64,000 nucleotides of DNA, taken from the NCBI GenBank assembly GCA_035685165.1, contig DASRBI010000013.1:62001-126000 (forward strand), given 5' to 3'. This DNA comes from DATFDN01 sp035685165. GTDB lineage: Bacteria; Pseudomonadota; Alphaproteobacteria; Acetobacterales; Acetobacteraceae. The position numbers and the translations under genes were made by a program. Of the stretch, positions 27,615-35,386 are shown piece by piece. How positions within the stretch are numbered: the first letter of the stretch is position 1; each line of letters begins with the position of its first letter. The notes beneath the pieces were generated by a model that saw only the letters and a list, made by a program, of their open reading frames with translations, had not been told where the DNA came from and did no database searches.

Positions 27615-29150
27615 TCAGGCGGCCGGCTCCACGTAGCGCGGAAACACGCCCTCGGGTGGCGGCAGAGGCGTGCCCGGCGGCAGCGGCGCGGCGAGCGCGG
27701 CGATCCGGCGCGCGTCTGCGGGAACGCCCAATTGGTCGAGCATCCGCCCCATCGCTCCCGGCATGAACGGCTGCAACAGCGTGGCGAGCGCGCGCAGCGT
27801 GTCCGCCAGCACGCGCAGGACGGTTGCCATCCGCGCCGGGTCGGTGCGCCGCAGCGCCCAGGGCGCTTGGCGGTCGATATAGGAGTTGGCGGCACGCACC
27901 AGCTTCCACACTTCTTCAAGCGCCTCGTTGAAGAGCTGATAATCGAGCTTTTCCCGCATCGAAGCGGGCAGCGCCCCGGTGGCGCGTACGAGCTCCGCAT
28001 CATCCTCGGAGAGCGCGCCGAGTGCGGGCAGCGCGCCGTCGCAGTTGCGGGCGATCAGGGTGAGCGTGCGCTGGGCGAGATTGCCGAGATCGTTGGCCAA
28101 CTCCACGTTGACGCGCGTCACCAGCGCCTGGTGGCTGATCGTGCCGTCGCCGCCGAATGGCTTCTCTCGCATCAGGAAATAGCGCACCTGATCGAGCCCG
28201 TAGGTTTCGACTAGCTTGCGCGGCTCGATGACGTTGCCGAGCGACTTGCTCATCTTCTCGCCTTCGACGGTCCACCAGCCGTGCGAGGCGATGCGCCGTG
28301 GCAAAGCGATGCCGGCCGCCATCAGGAAGGCCGGCCAATAGACCGCGTGGAAGCGGATGATGTCCTTGCCGACCATATGCACGTCGGCAGGCCAGAAGCG
28401 CCAGCGCGCGGCGCTCTCGTCGGGGAAGCCGCAGGCGGTCACGTAGTTCTGCAAGGCGTCGAGCCAGACATACATGACGTGATCGGGCGCGCCGGGGACC
28501 GGAATGCCCCAGTTGAACGTCGTGCGGCTGATCGAAAGGTCGCGTAGCCCGCCGCGCACGAAGCTGATCACCTCGTTGCGCCGTCCTGCCGGGGTGATGA
28601 AATCGGGCTGGCTTTCGTACAACTCCAGCAGCTTGTCCTGGAATGCCGAGAGCTTGAAGAAATACGACGGCTCCCGCACCCAGGCGACCGGCGCCCCGCT
28701 CGGCGCGACCTTGCTGCCGTCGGGGCGGGTGGTGAGCTCCGCCTCGTCGTAGAAGGCCTCGTCGCGCACCGCGTACCAGCCTTCGTAATGGCCGAGATAG
28801 ATGAACCCGGCTGCGTCGATGCGCCGCCAGAGCTCCATCGAGGATTTCTTGTGCCGCTCCTCGGTGGTGCGGATGTAGTCGTCGAACGAGACGCCCATCT
28901 TGAGCGCCATGTCGCGAAAATCGGCCGAGACCTTGTCCGTGAAGGATTGCGGATCGAGCCCGGCCTCGGCGGCGGCGCGTTCCACCTTCTGCCCGTGCTC
29001 GTCTGTGCCGGTGAGGAAGAACACGTCATAGCCGTCGAGCCGCTTGAACCGCGCCATCACGTCGGCGGCGATGGAGGTATAGGCGTGGCCGATATGTGGC
29101 GCGCCGTTCACGTAATAGATCGGCGTCGTGATGTAGTATCGTCGGCTCAT
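27615..29150 (-). CDS. metG: Methionine--tRNA ligase
   Basis: A 511-residue class I synthetase that charges tRNA-Met. It has HIGH at residues 19-22 (PHIGHAYTSI), the FLTGTDEHGQKVERAA segment, WLDALQNYVTACGF, and KMSKS in GEKMSKSLGNVIEP. The C-terminal anticodon domain ends without the EMAP-like tRNA-binding extension, as in the short MetG form. It overlaps holB by four bases (29147-29150). Confidence 0.97.
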   Translation of the reverse strand: MSRRYYITTPIYYVNGAPHIGHAYTSIAADVMARFKRLDGYDVFFLTGTDEHGQKVERAAAEAGLDPQSFTDKVSADFRDMALKMGVSFDDYIRTTEERHKKSSMELWRRIDAAGFIYLGHYEGWYAVRDEAFYDEAELTTRPDGSKVAPSGAPVAWVREPSYFFKLSAFQDKLLELYESQPDFITPAGRRNEVISFVRGGLRDLSISRTTFNWGIPVPGAPDHVMYVWLDALQNYVTACGFPDESAARWRFWPADVHMVGKDIIRFHAVYWPAFLMAAGIALPRRIASHGWWTVEGEKMSKSLGNVIEPRKLVETYGLDQVRYFLMREKPFGGDGTISHQALVTRVNVELANDLGNLAQRTLTLIARNCDGALPALGALSEDDAELVRATGALPASMREKLDYQLFNEALEEVWKLVRAANSYIDRQAPWALRRTDPARMATVLRVLADTLRALATLLQPFMPGAMGRMLDQLGVPADARRIAALAAPLPPGTPLPPPEGVFPRYVEPAA

Positions 29151-30172
29151 CTGGTGCCCGGAAGCGGTTGGCGCAGCATCTCGAGGCCGGTCAGGATGGC
29201 TTGCCGCTTATCGAGCGCAAAGCGTTCGGTCTCGTCCTGCAGCCGCGTCAGCGCCTGCCATACGTCGCCCCAGGCATCAAGAGGACGCAAGGAAGCGAGC
29301 CGCGCCTGCTCGGGGTCGGCCCGCCCACGCGCTTGGGCGCGGACCGCAGCGGCGATCGTTGCCCGCAACAGGTCCATGAAGGTGCCGAACGCATCCTCGG
29401 TGCGGCCGAGCCGGTCGGCGATCTCGTAGCCGCGCGCCGGCGGCAGCTCGGGCAGTTGCCAGAGCACCGCATCGACCAGCTCGGCAAGCGCGATCCCGTC
29501 TTCTTCCGCCAGCAGCAGCGCGCGGCCGGGAGAGCCGTCGGCGAGTGCGATCAGCCGGCCGCGCGCCGCCTCGTCGAGTTCGGGAAGGTATCGCGCCAGC
29601 GCCGTCGCCATGGCCGCATCGGAGAGCGGATGCAGCCGCAGGTGCCGGCAGCGGCTGTGGATCGTCGGCGGCAGCCGGCCGGGCGCGGCGCAGGTGAGCA
29701 GCAGGATCGCCCGCGACGGCGGCTCCTCGAGGATTTTCAGGAGCGCGTTGAACGCCGGCGGATTCAGGTCCTCGGCGCCGTCCACGATCACCACGCGCCA
29801 GCCGCCCTCGGCAGGCGTGAGGCCCATGAAGGCGCTGATGCGGCGGACATCCTCGACCTGGATCACCCGCCGCATCCGCTTGCGCGCGGCATCGTAGGTC
29901 CGCTCGATCACGATCAGATCGGCATGGCCGCCCGCGGCAACGCGGCGGAACACCGGATTGGCCGGGTCGAGCGCGAGCGAGGGCGCGGCCGGCTTGCCCG
30001 CGAGCAGGTGGCGCGCGAAGCGGAAGGCGAGCGTCGCCTTGCCGACGCCCTCTGGGCCTTCAATGAGCCAGGCATGGTGCAGCCGGCCAGCGCGCATTGC
30101 CTCCAGCACCGCCGCCTCGGCGGCTTCGTGACCGATCAGGAACGGATTGGCGCGGGGGTCGGGCGCGGGCAC
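29147..30172 (-). CDS. holB: DNA polymerase III delta-prime subunit
   Basis: A 341-residue clamp-loader subunit. Signatures are PRANPFLIGHEAAEAAVLEA, HHAWLIEGPEGVGKATLAFRFARHLL (Walker-A-like), VVIVDGAEDLNPPAFNALLKILEEPPSRAILLL and the SRC in IHSRCRHLRL. I chose GTG 30172 because homologous sequence begins there and it leaves 81 bp to the divergent queA start; upstream in-frame codons run into queA. It is the first gene of the holB-metG-tatD-MBL operon. Confidence 0.9.
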   Translation of the reverse strand: MPAPDPRANPFLIGHEAAEAAVLEAMRAGRLHHAWLIEGPEGVGKATLAFRFARHLLAGKPAAPSLALDPANPVFRRVAAGGHADLIVIERTYDAARKRMRRVIQVEDVRRISAFMGLTPAEGGWRVVIVDGAEDLNPPAFNALLKILEEPPSRAILLLTCAAPGRLPPTIHSRCRHLRLHPLSDAAMATALARYLPELDEAARGRLIALADGSPGRALLLAEEDGIALAELVDAVLWQLPELPPARGYEIADRLGRTEDAFGTFMDLLRATIAAAVRAQARGRADPEQARLASLRPLDAWGDVWQALTRLQDETERFALDKRQAILTGLEMLRQPLPGTR

Positions 30173-30253
30173 GGGACGGTTCTGGACGAGTGGCGGGCCC
30201 GGTTCAACGCCGTTCGCTGGCCGGCGCGCGCCCCCTCCCCTACATGCGCGTCG

Positions 30254-31294
30254 ATGAACTTGGCCGATTTCGATTTTCACCTGCCGCCGGAACGCATCGC
30301 GCAGCATCCGGCGCGCCCGCGCGATTCCGCGCGGCTATTGCATGTCGGCACGCGGCTGGAAGATCGGTTGGTGCGCGACCTCCCTGCCCTGCTCCGGCCC
30401 GGCGACCTGCTGGTCGCCAACGATACGCGGGTGATCCCGGCCCGGCTTGCGGCGCGGCGCGGCGCGGCGCGGATCGGCATTACGCTCGACCGCCCGCTGG
30501 CGGATGGGTCCTGGCATGCGCTGGCGCGCAACGCGCGCAGGCTGGCCGAGGGCGATGCGCTCGATTTCGCCGGTGCGCCCGAGTTGCGCGCCGTCGTGCG
30601 CGCCCGCGAACCCGATGGCGGCGTGCGGCTGGCATTCAACCTGGAGGGCGAGGCGTTCACCGAGGCGCTGCGCCGCGCGGGCGCATTGGCACTGCCGCCC
30701 TACATCGCCCGCCCGCGCGGGCCGTCGGCCGAGGACGCCGCGGACTACCAGACCGTGTTCGCCCGAAGCGACGGAGCGGTGGCGGCGCCGACGGCCGGGC
30801 TGCATTTCACCCCTTCCCTGCTCGCCGCGCTGGAGGCTCGGGGAGTCGGCCGCGTGACGCTGACGCTTCATGTCGGCGCGGGCACGTTCCTGCCGGTGCG
30901 GACGGGGGACGTGCGCGCGCACCGGATGCACCCCGAGCGGGGCGAGCTTTCGGCGGAAGCCGCCGCGGCGATCACGGCGGCGCGCGCGCGCGGCGGCCGC
31001 GTTGTCGCGGTGGGGACGACCAGCCTTCGTCTGCTGGAGAGCGCGGCCGATGCGGCGGGTGCGGTCCGCCCCTTCGCAGGCGAGACCGATCTGTTCATCC
31101 TGCCGGGTTTCCGGTTCCGCATCGCCGATCTGTTACTGACGAATTTTCACCTGCCGCGCTCGACCTTGTTCATGCTGGTCTGCGCCTTCGCGGGCACCGA
31201 ACGGATGCGGGCGGCGTATGCGCACGCGATCGAAGCGGGTTATCGCTTCTACTCCTTCGGCGACGCCTGCCTGCTGCAGCGCCGGGATGCATAG
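30254..31294 (+). CDS. queA: S-adenosylmethionine:tRNA ribosyltransferase-isomerase
   Basis: A 346-residue enzyme that transfers the ribose of SAM to 7-aminomethyl-7-deazaguanine in tRNA, making epoxyqueuosine. It opens NLADFDFHLPPERIAQHPARPRDSARLL and has LVANDTRVIPARL, LPPYIARPRGPSAEDAADYQTVFA, AAPTAGLHFT, TLHVGAGTFLPVR and LLTNFHLPRSTLFMLVCAFAG, all family blocks. ATG 30254 gives the normal start. An ATG at 30244 is out of frame. No other queuosine gene is adjacent. Confidence 0.95.
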   Translation: MNLADFDFHLPPERIAQHPARPRDSARLLHVGTRLEDRLVRDLPALLRPGDLLVANDTRVIPARLAARRGAARIGITLDRPLADGSWHALARNARRLAEGDALDFAGAPELRAVVRAREPDGGVRLAFNLEGEAFTEALRRAGALALPPYIARPRGPSAEDAADYQTVFARSDGAVAAPTAGLHFTPSLLAALEARGVGRVTLTLHVGAGTFLPVRTGDVRAHRMHPERGELSAEAAAAITAARARGGRVVAVGTTSLRLLESAADAAGAVRPFAGETDLFILPGFRFRIADLLLTNFHLPRSTLFMLVCAFAGTERMRAAYAHAIEAGYRFYSFGDACLLQRRDA

Positions 31295-31346
31295 GAGCGC
31301 CACGCTTCGCCTTGTTGCCGCTCCCGCCGCGCCGTATCTGAGCGCC

Positions 31347-31883
31347 ATGCCTCTCCGATCGCGCTTCCTCCTCGCCCTCGCGGCCGGGCTGCTTGCCGTG
31401 CCCGCCGCCCGGGCGGCGCCGCACCACTCCTCTGCTACCAAGACCGCCGCCGGATCCGCCGCGCCGAAGGCGCTCGGCACGTTCGGGGCGTGGACGGCGG
31501 CGACCTACGAGCAGAACGGCCAGACCGTGTGCTACGCCTTCACCCGCGCCCACCCGGTCGGCACGGCGGGGCCCAACGGCCCGCTGCTCACCGTCACCGA
31601 GCGTCCGGCGAGCCGCGACGAGGTGGCGATCACCGGGACCAGCGAGTACCCGAAGGATTCGGAGGTGATGCTGCAGGTCGGGCAGGCGGGCGTGGAGATG
31701 TACACCGCCGGGCGCGACGCCTTCGCGCGCGACCCGAAGGCCGCCGTGGCGGCGCTGCGGCGCGGTTCGCAGGCCGTCGCGCGCGCACCCGATACGCATG
31801 GCGCACGCAGCGTGGACACCTACAGCCTGGATGGTTTCACCAAAGCGTATGATGCTATCATCAAGGCCTGCCCGGCGCGCTGA
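31347..31883 (+). CDS. Invasion associated locus B (IalB) family protein
   Basis: A 178-residue secreted protein. A signal peptide (MPLRSRFLLALAAGLLAVPAARA) precedes APHHSS. The mature part has the family pattern FGAWTAATYEQNGQTVCYAFTRAHP, LLTVTERPASRDEVAITG, MYTAGRDAFARDPKAAVAALRRG and TYSLDGFTKAYDAIIKACP. Two conserved cysteines may form a disulfide. Despite the name, the family is widespread in non-pathogenic alphaproteobacteria. It is one base upstream of rlmN and so likely co-transcribed. Confidence 0.85.
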   Translation: MPLRSRFLLALAAGLLAVPAARAAPHHSSATKTAAGSAAPKALGTFGAWTAATYEQNGQTVCYAFTRAHPVGTAGPNGPLLTVTERPASRDEVAITGTSEYPKDSEVMLQVGQAGVEMYTAGRDAFARDPKAAVAALRRGSQAVARAPDTHGARSVDTYSLDGFTKAYDAIIKACPAR

Positions 31884-31884
31884 G

Positions 31885-33042
31885 ATGGACGGTTTCGCCC
31901 TCAACGAGGCGGAACGTGCCCACATCCTCGCCAAGTCGGCGCTGTTCGACCCGCCGCCGGTGCAGTTGCCGGACGGACGGCGCGAGCTGATCGGATTATC
32001 GCGGGCTCAGCTGGAGGCAGAGCTTGCTGCGATCGGCGAGAAGCCGTTCCGCGCCCGCCAGCTCTGGCATTGGATCTATCATCGCGGCGAAACCGACTTC
32101 CGGCGCATGAGCTCGATCGCAAGATCATTGCAGGAGAAACTAACAGAAAGCTTCGTGATCCGCCGGCCACAAACCGCGCTCGTGCAGGAATCGGACGACG
32201 CGACGCGCAAATACCTGTTCCGCTTCCGCGACGGCGAGGAGGCCGAGACCGTCTATATCCCTGACCGGGAGGAGGGTCGCGGCACGGTCTGCCTCTCCTC
32301 GCAGGTGGGCTGCACGCTTGCGTGCCGGTTCTGCCACACCGGCACGCAGCGGCTGACGCGCAACCTGGGCGCGGCCGAGATCGTCGGCCAGTTCATGGCG
32401 CTGCGCGATGCCTACGGCGAATGGCCGAGCCCGGCCGGCGAGCAGCCGCGCTTGCTCTCCAACATCGTCCTGATGGGCATGGGCGAGCCGCTTTATAACT
32501 ATGCGAACGTTGCCAAGGCGATGCGGATTGCGATGGACAACGAGGGCATTGCGCTCTCTCGCCGGCGCATCACGCTCTCCACTTCGGGCGTAGTGCCGAT
32601 GATGGACCGCGCGGGGGCGGAGCTTGCGGTCAATCTCGCCGTGTCGCTGCACGCGGTGCGCGACGATTTGCGCGACGAATTGGTGCCGCTCAACCGCAAA
32701 TACCCGATCGCCGAGCTGCTCGCCGCCTGCCGCCGCTATCCCGGCGCCTCCAATGCGCGTCGCATTACCTTCGAATACGTGATGCTGAAGGACGTGAACG
32801 ACAGCATCGCGGATGCGAAGGAATTGGTGCGCCTGATTCGCGGCATCCCCGCTAAGGTCAATCTCATTCCGTTCAATCCTTGGCCGGGCAGCCGGTTCGA
32901 GACGAGCAGTAAGGCGGCGATCGCCCGCTTCGCCCAGGTGGTGATGGACGCGGGCTACGCCGCCCCCGTGCGGACGCCGCGCGGGCGGGACATTCTCGCC
33001 GCCTGCGGGCAGTTGCGGACGGCGGCAGGGGTGGCGGGATGA
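31885..33042 (+). CDS. rlmN: 23S rRNA (adenine2503-C2)-methyltransferase
   Basis: A 385-residue radical-SAM methyltransferase acting on A2503 of 23S rRNA and A37 of some tRNAs. The cluster motif Cys143-x3-Cys147-x2-Cys150 is CTLACRFCHTGTQ. MGMGEPLYNY, STSGVVPMMD, NLAVSLHAVRDDLRDELVPLNRKYP and NLIPFNPWPGSRFE are family blocks. The C-terminal catalytic Cys is in ILAACGQL. The start at 31885 overlaps no gene but follows the ialB-like stop by one base. Confidence 0.95.
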   Translation: MDGFALNEAERAHILAKSALFDPPPVQLPDGRRELIGLSRAQLEAELAAIGEKPFRARQLWHWIYHRGETDFRRMSSIARSLQEKLTESFVIRRPQTALVQESDDATRKYLFRFRDGEEAETVYIPDREEGRGTVCLSSQVGCTLACRFCHTGTQRLTRNLGAAEIVGQFMALRDAYGEWPSPAGEQPRLLSNIVLMGMGEPLYNYANVAKAMRIAMDNEGIALSRRRITLSTSGVVPMMDRAGAELAVNLAVSLHAVRDDLRDELVPLNRKYPIAELLAACRRYPGASNARRITFEYVMLKDVNDSIADAKELVRLIRGIPAKVNLIPFNPWPGSRFETSSKAAIARFAQVVMDAGYAAPVRTPRGRDILAACGQLRTAAGVAG

Positions 33043-33100
33043 GGGCGGTTACTTGGGGCAGGCTATGCTTGCCGGTTCCGCATCCCGGTCTTCCCATCAG

Positions 33101-33119
33101 GGCCGGGCTTGGCCCGGCC
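33101..33119. repeat. Hairpin GGCCGGGC-TTG-GCCCGGCC between convergent genes
   Basis: Perfect 8-bp arms around a 3-base loop, between the stop codons of rlmN (33042) and the enoyl-CoA hydratase gene (33152). It could end transcription from both sides, although no T-run follows. It shares words with the inverted repeat at 4364-4396. Confidence 0.6.
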
Positions 33120-33151
33120 ATGACGATCCACAAGCAACCGCCAACCTTGAC

Positions 33152-33970
33152 CTACCTCCCCTGAAACTTCGGTCGCCGCTTCTCCATGAAGGCGGTTCGC
33201 CCCTCGCGGTAGTCGGCGCTGTCGAAGCAGGCGGCGGTGGCGCGCTGCACCGCCTCCAGATCCCGCTCGGCGCGGTCCTTCAGCACCTCGGTGATCGTGA
33301 GCTTGGAGGCGGCGATGGAAAGTGGCGCGTTCTCGGCGATCGTGCGTGCGATCCTGAGCACCACCATGTCGAGCTCCTCGTCCGGCACCGTCTGGTTCAC
33401 GAGCCCGATGCGAGCCGCCTCGGCGGCGTCGAACCGGTTGCCGGTGTAAAGAATCATCCGCGCGTGCGCGGGGCCGACCAACTGCACGAGCTTGGTCAGC
33501 CCGTCGAACCCGTAGGCGATGCCGAGCCGCGCGGCGGGGATGCCGAACTGGCTGCTCGCACCTGCGATGCGAAGATCGGTCTGCATAGCGATCGCCAAGC
33601 CGCCGCCGAGGCAGAAGCCGCGGATGCGGGCGATGGAGGGCTTGGGAAAGGCGCCGAGCTTGGCGCGCCCGCCGCTGGTCAGCCGGTCATATTCGCGCTG
33701 CGCGTCGGCATTGGCGCGGTTCTTCTCGAACTGGCTGATGTCGGCGCCGGAGACGAAGGCCGCGTCGCCCGCGCCGGTCAGCACCACCACGCGCACGGCG
33801 GGATCGGCCTGGAATTCATCGAGGATGGTACCCAGCCCCTCCCACATCTCGATCGACATGGCGTTGCGCTTCTCGGGCTGGTTGAAGATCACCAGGCCCA
33901 CACCGTCCGCTACCGCGGCGCGCATCTTGCCGCCGGCATAGTCGCGCGGCTTTGCTTCGAACACGCTCAT
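33152..33970 (-). CDS. Enoyl-CoA hydratase / isomerase family protein
   Basis: A 272-residue crotonase-fold protein. The oxyanion-hole segments are FVSGADISQFEKN and IRGFCLGGGLAIAMQTDLRIA, with ARLGIAYGFDGLTKLVQLVG and AARIGLVNQTVPDEELD. The catalytic Glu pair of true hydratases is not both obvious, so isomerase or hydrolase activity is possible. It lies one base after the CoA-transferase gene, indicating an operon acting on one CoA thioester. Confidence 0.88.
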   Translation of the reverse strand: MSVFEAKPRDYAGGKMRAAVADGVGLVIFNQPEKRNAMSIEMWEGLGTILDEFQADPAVRVVVLTGAGDAAFVSGADISQFEKNRANADAQREYDRLTSGGRAKLGAFPKPSIARIRGFCLGGGLAIAMQTDLRIAGASSQFGIPAARLGIAYGFDGLTKLVQLVGPAHARMILYTGNRFDAAEAARIGLVNQTVPDEELDMVVLRIARTIAENAPLSIAASKLTITEVLKDRAERDLEAVQRATAACFDSADYREGRTAFMEKRRPKFQGR

Positions 33971-33971
33971 T

Positions 33972-35171
33972 CTAGATCACTCCCTTGGCGCGCATGGCGG
34001 CGATCTCCGCCGTCGAATAGCCGATCGAGCGCAGCACCTCGTCGGTGTGCGCGCCCGCCTCCGGCGTCGGGGCGCGGATGTCGCGCGAAACGCCCGACAT
34101 GTTGATAGCCGATGCAACCACCTCCACCTCGCCAACGGCGGGGCTGTTCATCTTGCGCGCCATGCCGAGATGCTTCACCTGCGGATCGGCGAATACCTGG
34201 TCGATCGTGTAGATCGGCCCACAGGGAATCCCCGCCCCCTCGAACAGCTCGATCCAGTGTGCGGCCGGCTTGGTGCGCGTCACCTCGCCGATCGCGGCGT
34301 TAATCGCGGCGCGGTCCTTGCTGCGGCCCGCCTGCGTCTTCCACTCGGGCTTGTCCTTCCACTCAGGCTTTTCGATCGCCTCGCAGAAGCGTTCCCAAAG
34401 CCGCGCCGAGCTGGCGGCGATGTTGATTGCGCCGTCGCTCGCCGGAAACACGCCCGTGGGGATCCCCGTGGGATGGTCATTGCCCGCCTGCGGCGCCACC
34501 TCCTTCGCCATCAGCCAGCGGCTCGCCTGGAAGTCGAGCATGAAGATCTGCGCTTCCAAAAGGCTCGTCGTCACCCAGCGTCCCACGCCCGAGCGGTCGC
34601 GGTCGTAGAGCGCCATCATGATGCCGAGCGCCAGCAGGTTGCCCGCCGTCAGGTCGGCGATCGGGATGCCGACGCGCACCGGCCCCTGTCCCGGCAACCC
34701 GGTGATCGACATCAGCCCGCCCATCCCCTGCGCGATCTGATCCACCCCGGCGCGGTGGCCATAGGGACCATCCTGACCGAAACCCGAGATGCTGCCATAG
34801 ACGATGCGCGGATTGACCGCGCGCACGTCCTCGTAGGCGATCTTCAGGCGATGCTTCACCTGGGCGCGCATGTTTTCCACGATCACGTCGGCTTTGCGGG
34901 CCAGGCGCATGAACGCCTCGCGTCCTTCGGGCGCCTTCAGGTTGAGGTGCATCGCCCGCTTGTTGCGGTGCAGGTTCTGGAAGTCGAACCCGTGCCGCGC
35001 GCCGGCGATGTCCTCCCCGCCGGTCGGCGGCGGCTCGATGCGGATCACCTCGGCGCCCCAGTCCGCCAGATGCCGCACGCAGGTGGGTCCGGCGCGGGCG
35101 AGCGTCAGATCGAGCACCGTCAGCCCCGAGAGCGGCATCGGCCGCTCGTCCACCGTTTCCTCGTCGGCCAT
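33972..35171 (-). CDS. CaiB/BaiF-type CoA-transferase (class III)
   Basis: A 399-residue class III CoA-transferase. It opens LSGLTVLDLTLARAGPTCVRHLADWGAEVIRIEPP and has FDFQNLHRNKRAMHLNLKAPEGREAF, SISGFGQDGPYGHRAGVDQIAQGMGGLMSITG. The catalytic Asp is in VGIPIADLTAGN. It moves CoA between carboxylic acids, as in formyl-CoA, carnitine or bile-acid transferases. Followed by the hydratase gene. A second, more distant family member lies at 46150. Confidence 0.92.
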   Translation of the reverse strand: MADEETVDERPMPLSGLTVLDLTLARAGPTCVRHLADWGAEVIRIEPPPTGGEDIAGARHGFDFQNLHRNKRAMHLNLKAPEGREAFMRLARKADVIVENMRAQVKHRLKIAYEDVRAVNPRIVYGSISGFGQDGPYGHRAGVDQIAQGMGGLMSITGLPGQGPVRVGIPIADLTAGNLLALGIMMALYDRDRSGVGRWVTTSLLEAQIFMLDFQASRWLMAKEVAPQAGNDHPTGIPTGVFPASDGAINIAASSARLWERFCEAIEKPEWKDKPEWKTQAGRSKDRAAINAAIGEVTRTKPAAHWIELFEGAGIPCGPIYTIDQVFADPQVKHLGMARKMNSPAVGEVEVVASAINMSGVSRDIRAPTPEAGAHTDEVLRSIGYSTAEIAAMRAKGVI

Positions 35172-35271
35172 GATCCCTCCGCGTGCGTCGCGGGGCGAGT
35201 GTCGGCTGCATCGGCCGCTGCCTCAAGGGCGGGGTTGTTCACGGTCCGGACCGCAGGCAGAGAACCGCGCC

Positions 35272-35361
35272 GTGAGCATCGAGCCCCCGTCGGCGGACGA
35301 CATCGCGCGCATCAATGACGCGAGTGCCCGACGCGGCATGGGTTCCCGCTTGCGCGGGAAT
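35272..35361 (+). other. Possible gene remnant ending in a palindromic repeat
   Basis: From GTG 35272 a short frame reads VSIEPPSADDIARINDASARR and then enters GSRLRGNE, the signature of a repeat read in frame. The repeat core TTCCCGC (35343-35349) pairs with GCGGGAA (35354-35360). It looks like the head of a lost gene fused to a repeat, or merely chance coding. The rest of the gap 35172-35386 shows nothing. Confidence 0.3.
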
Positions 35362-35386
35362 GAGGTTGGAGAACGTAACCAACGCC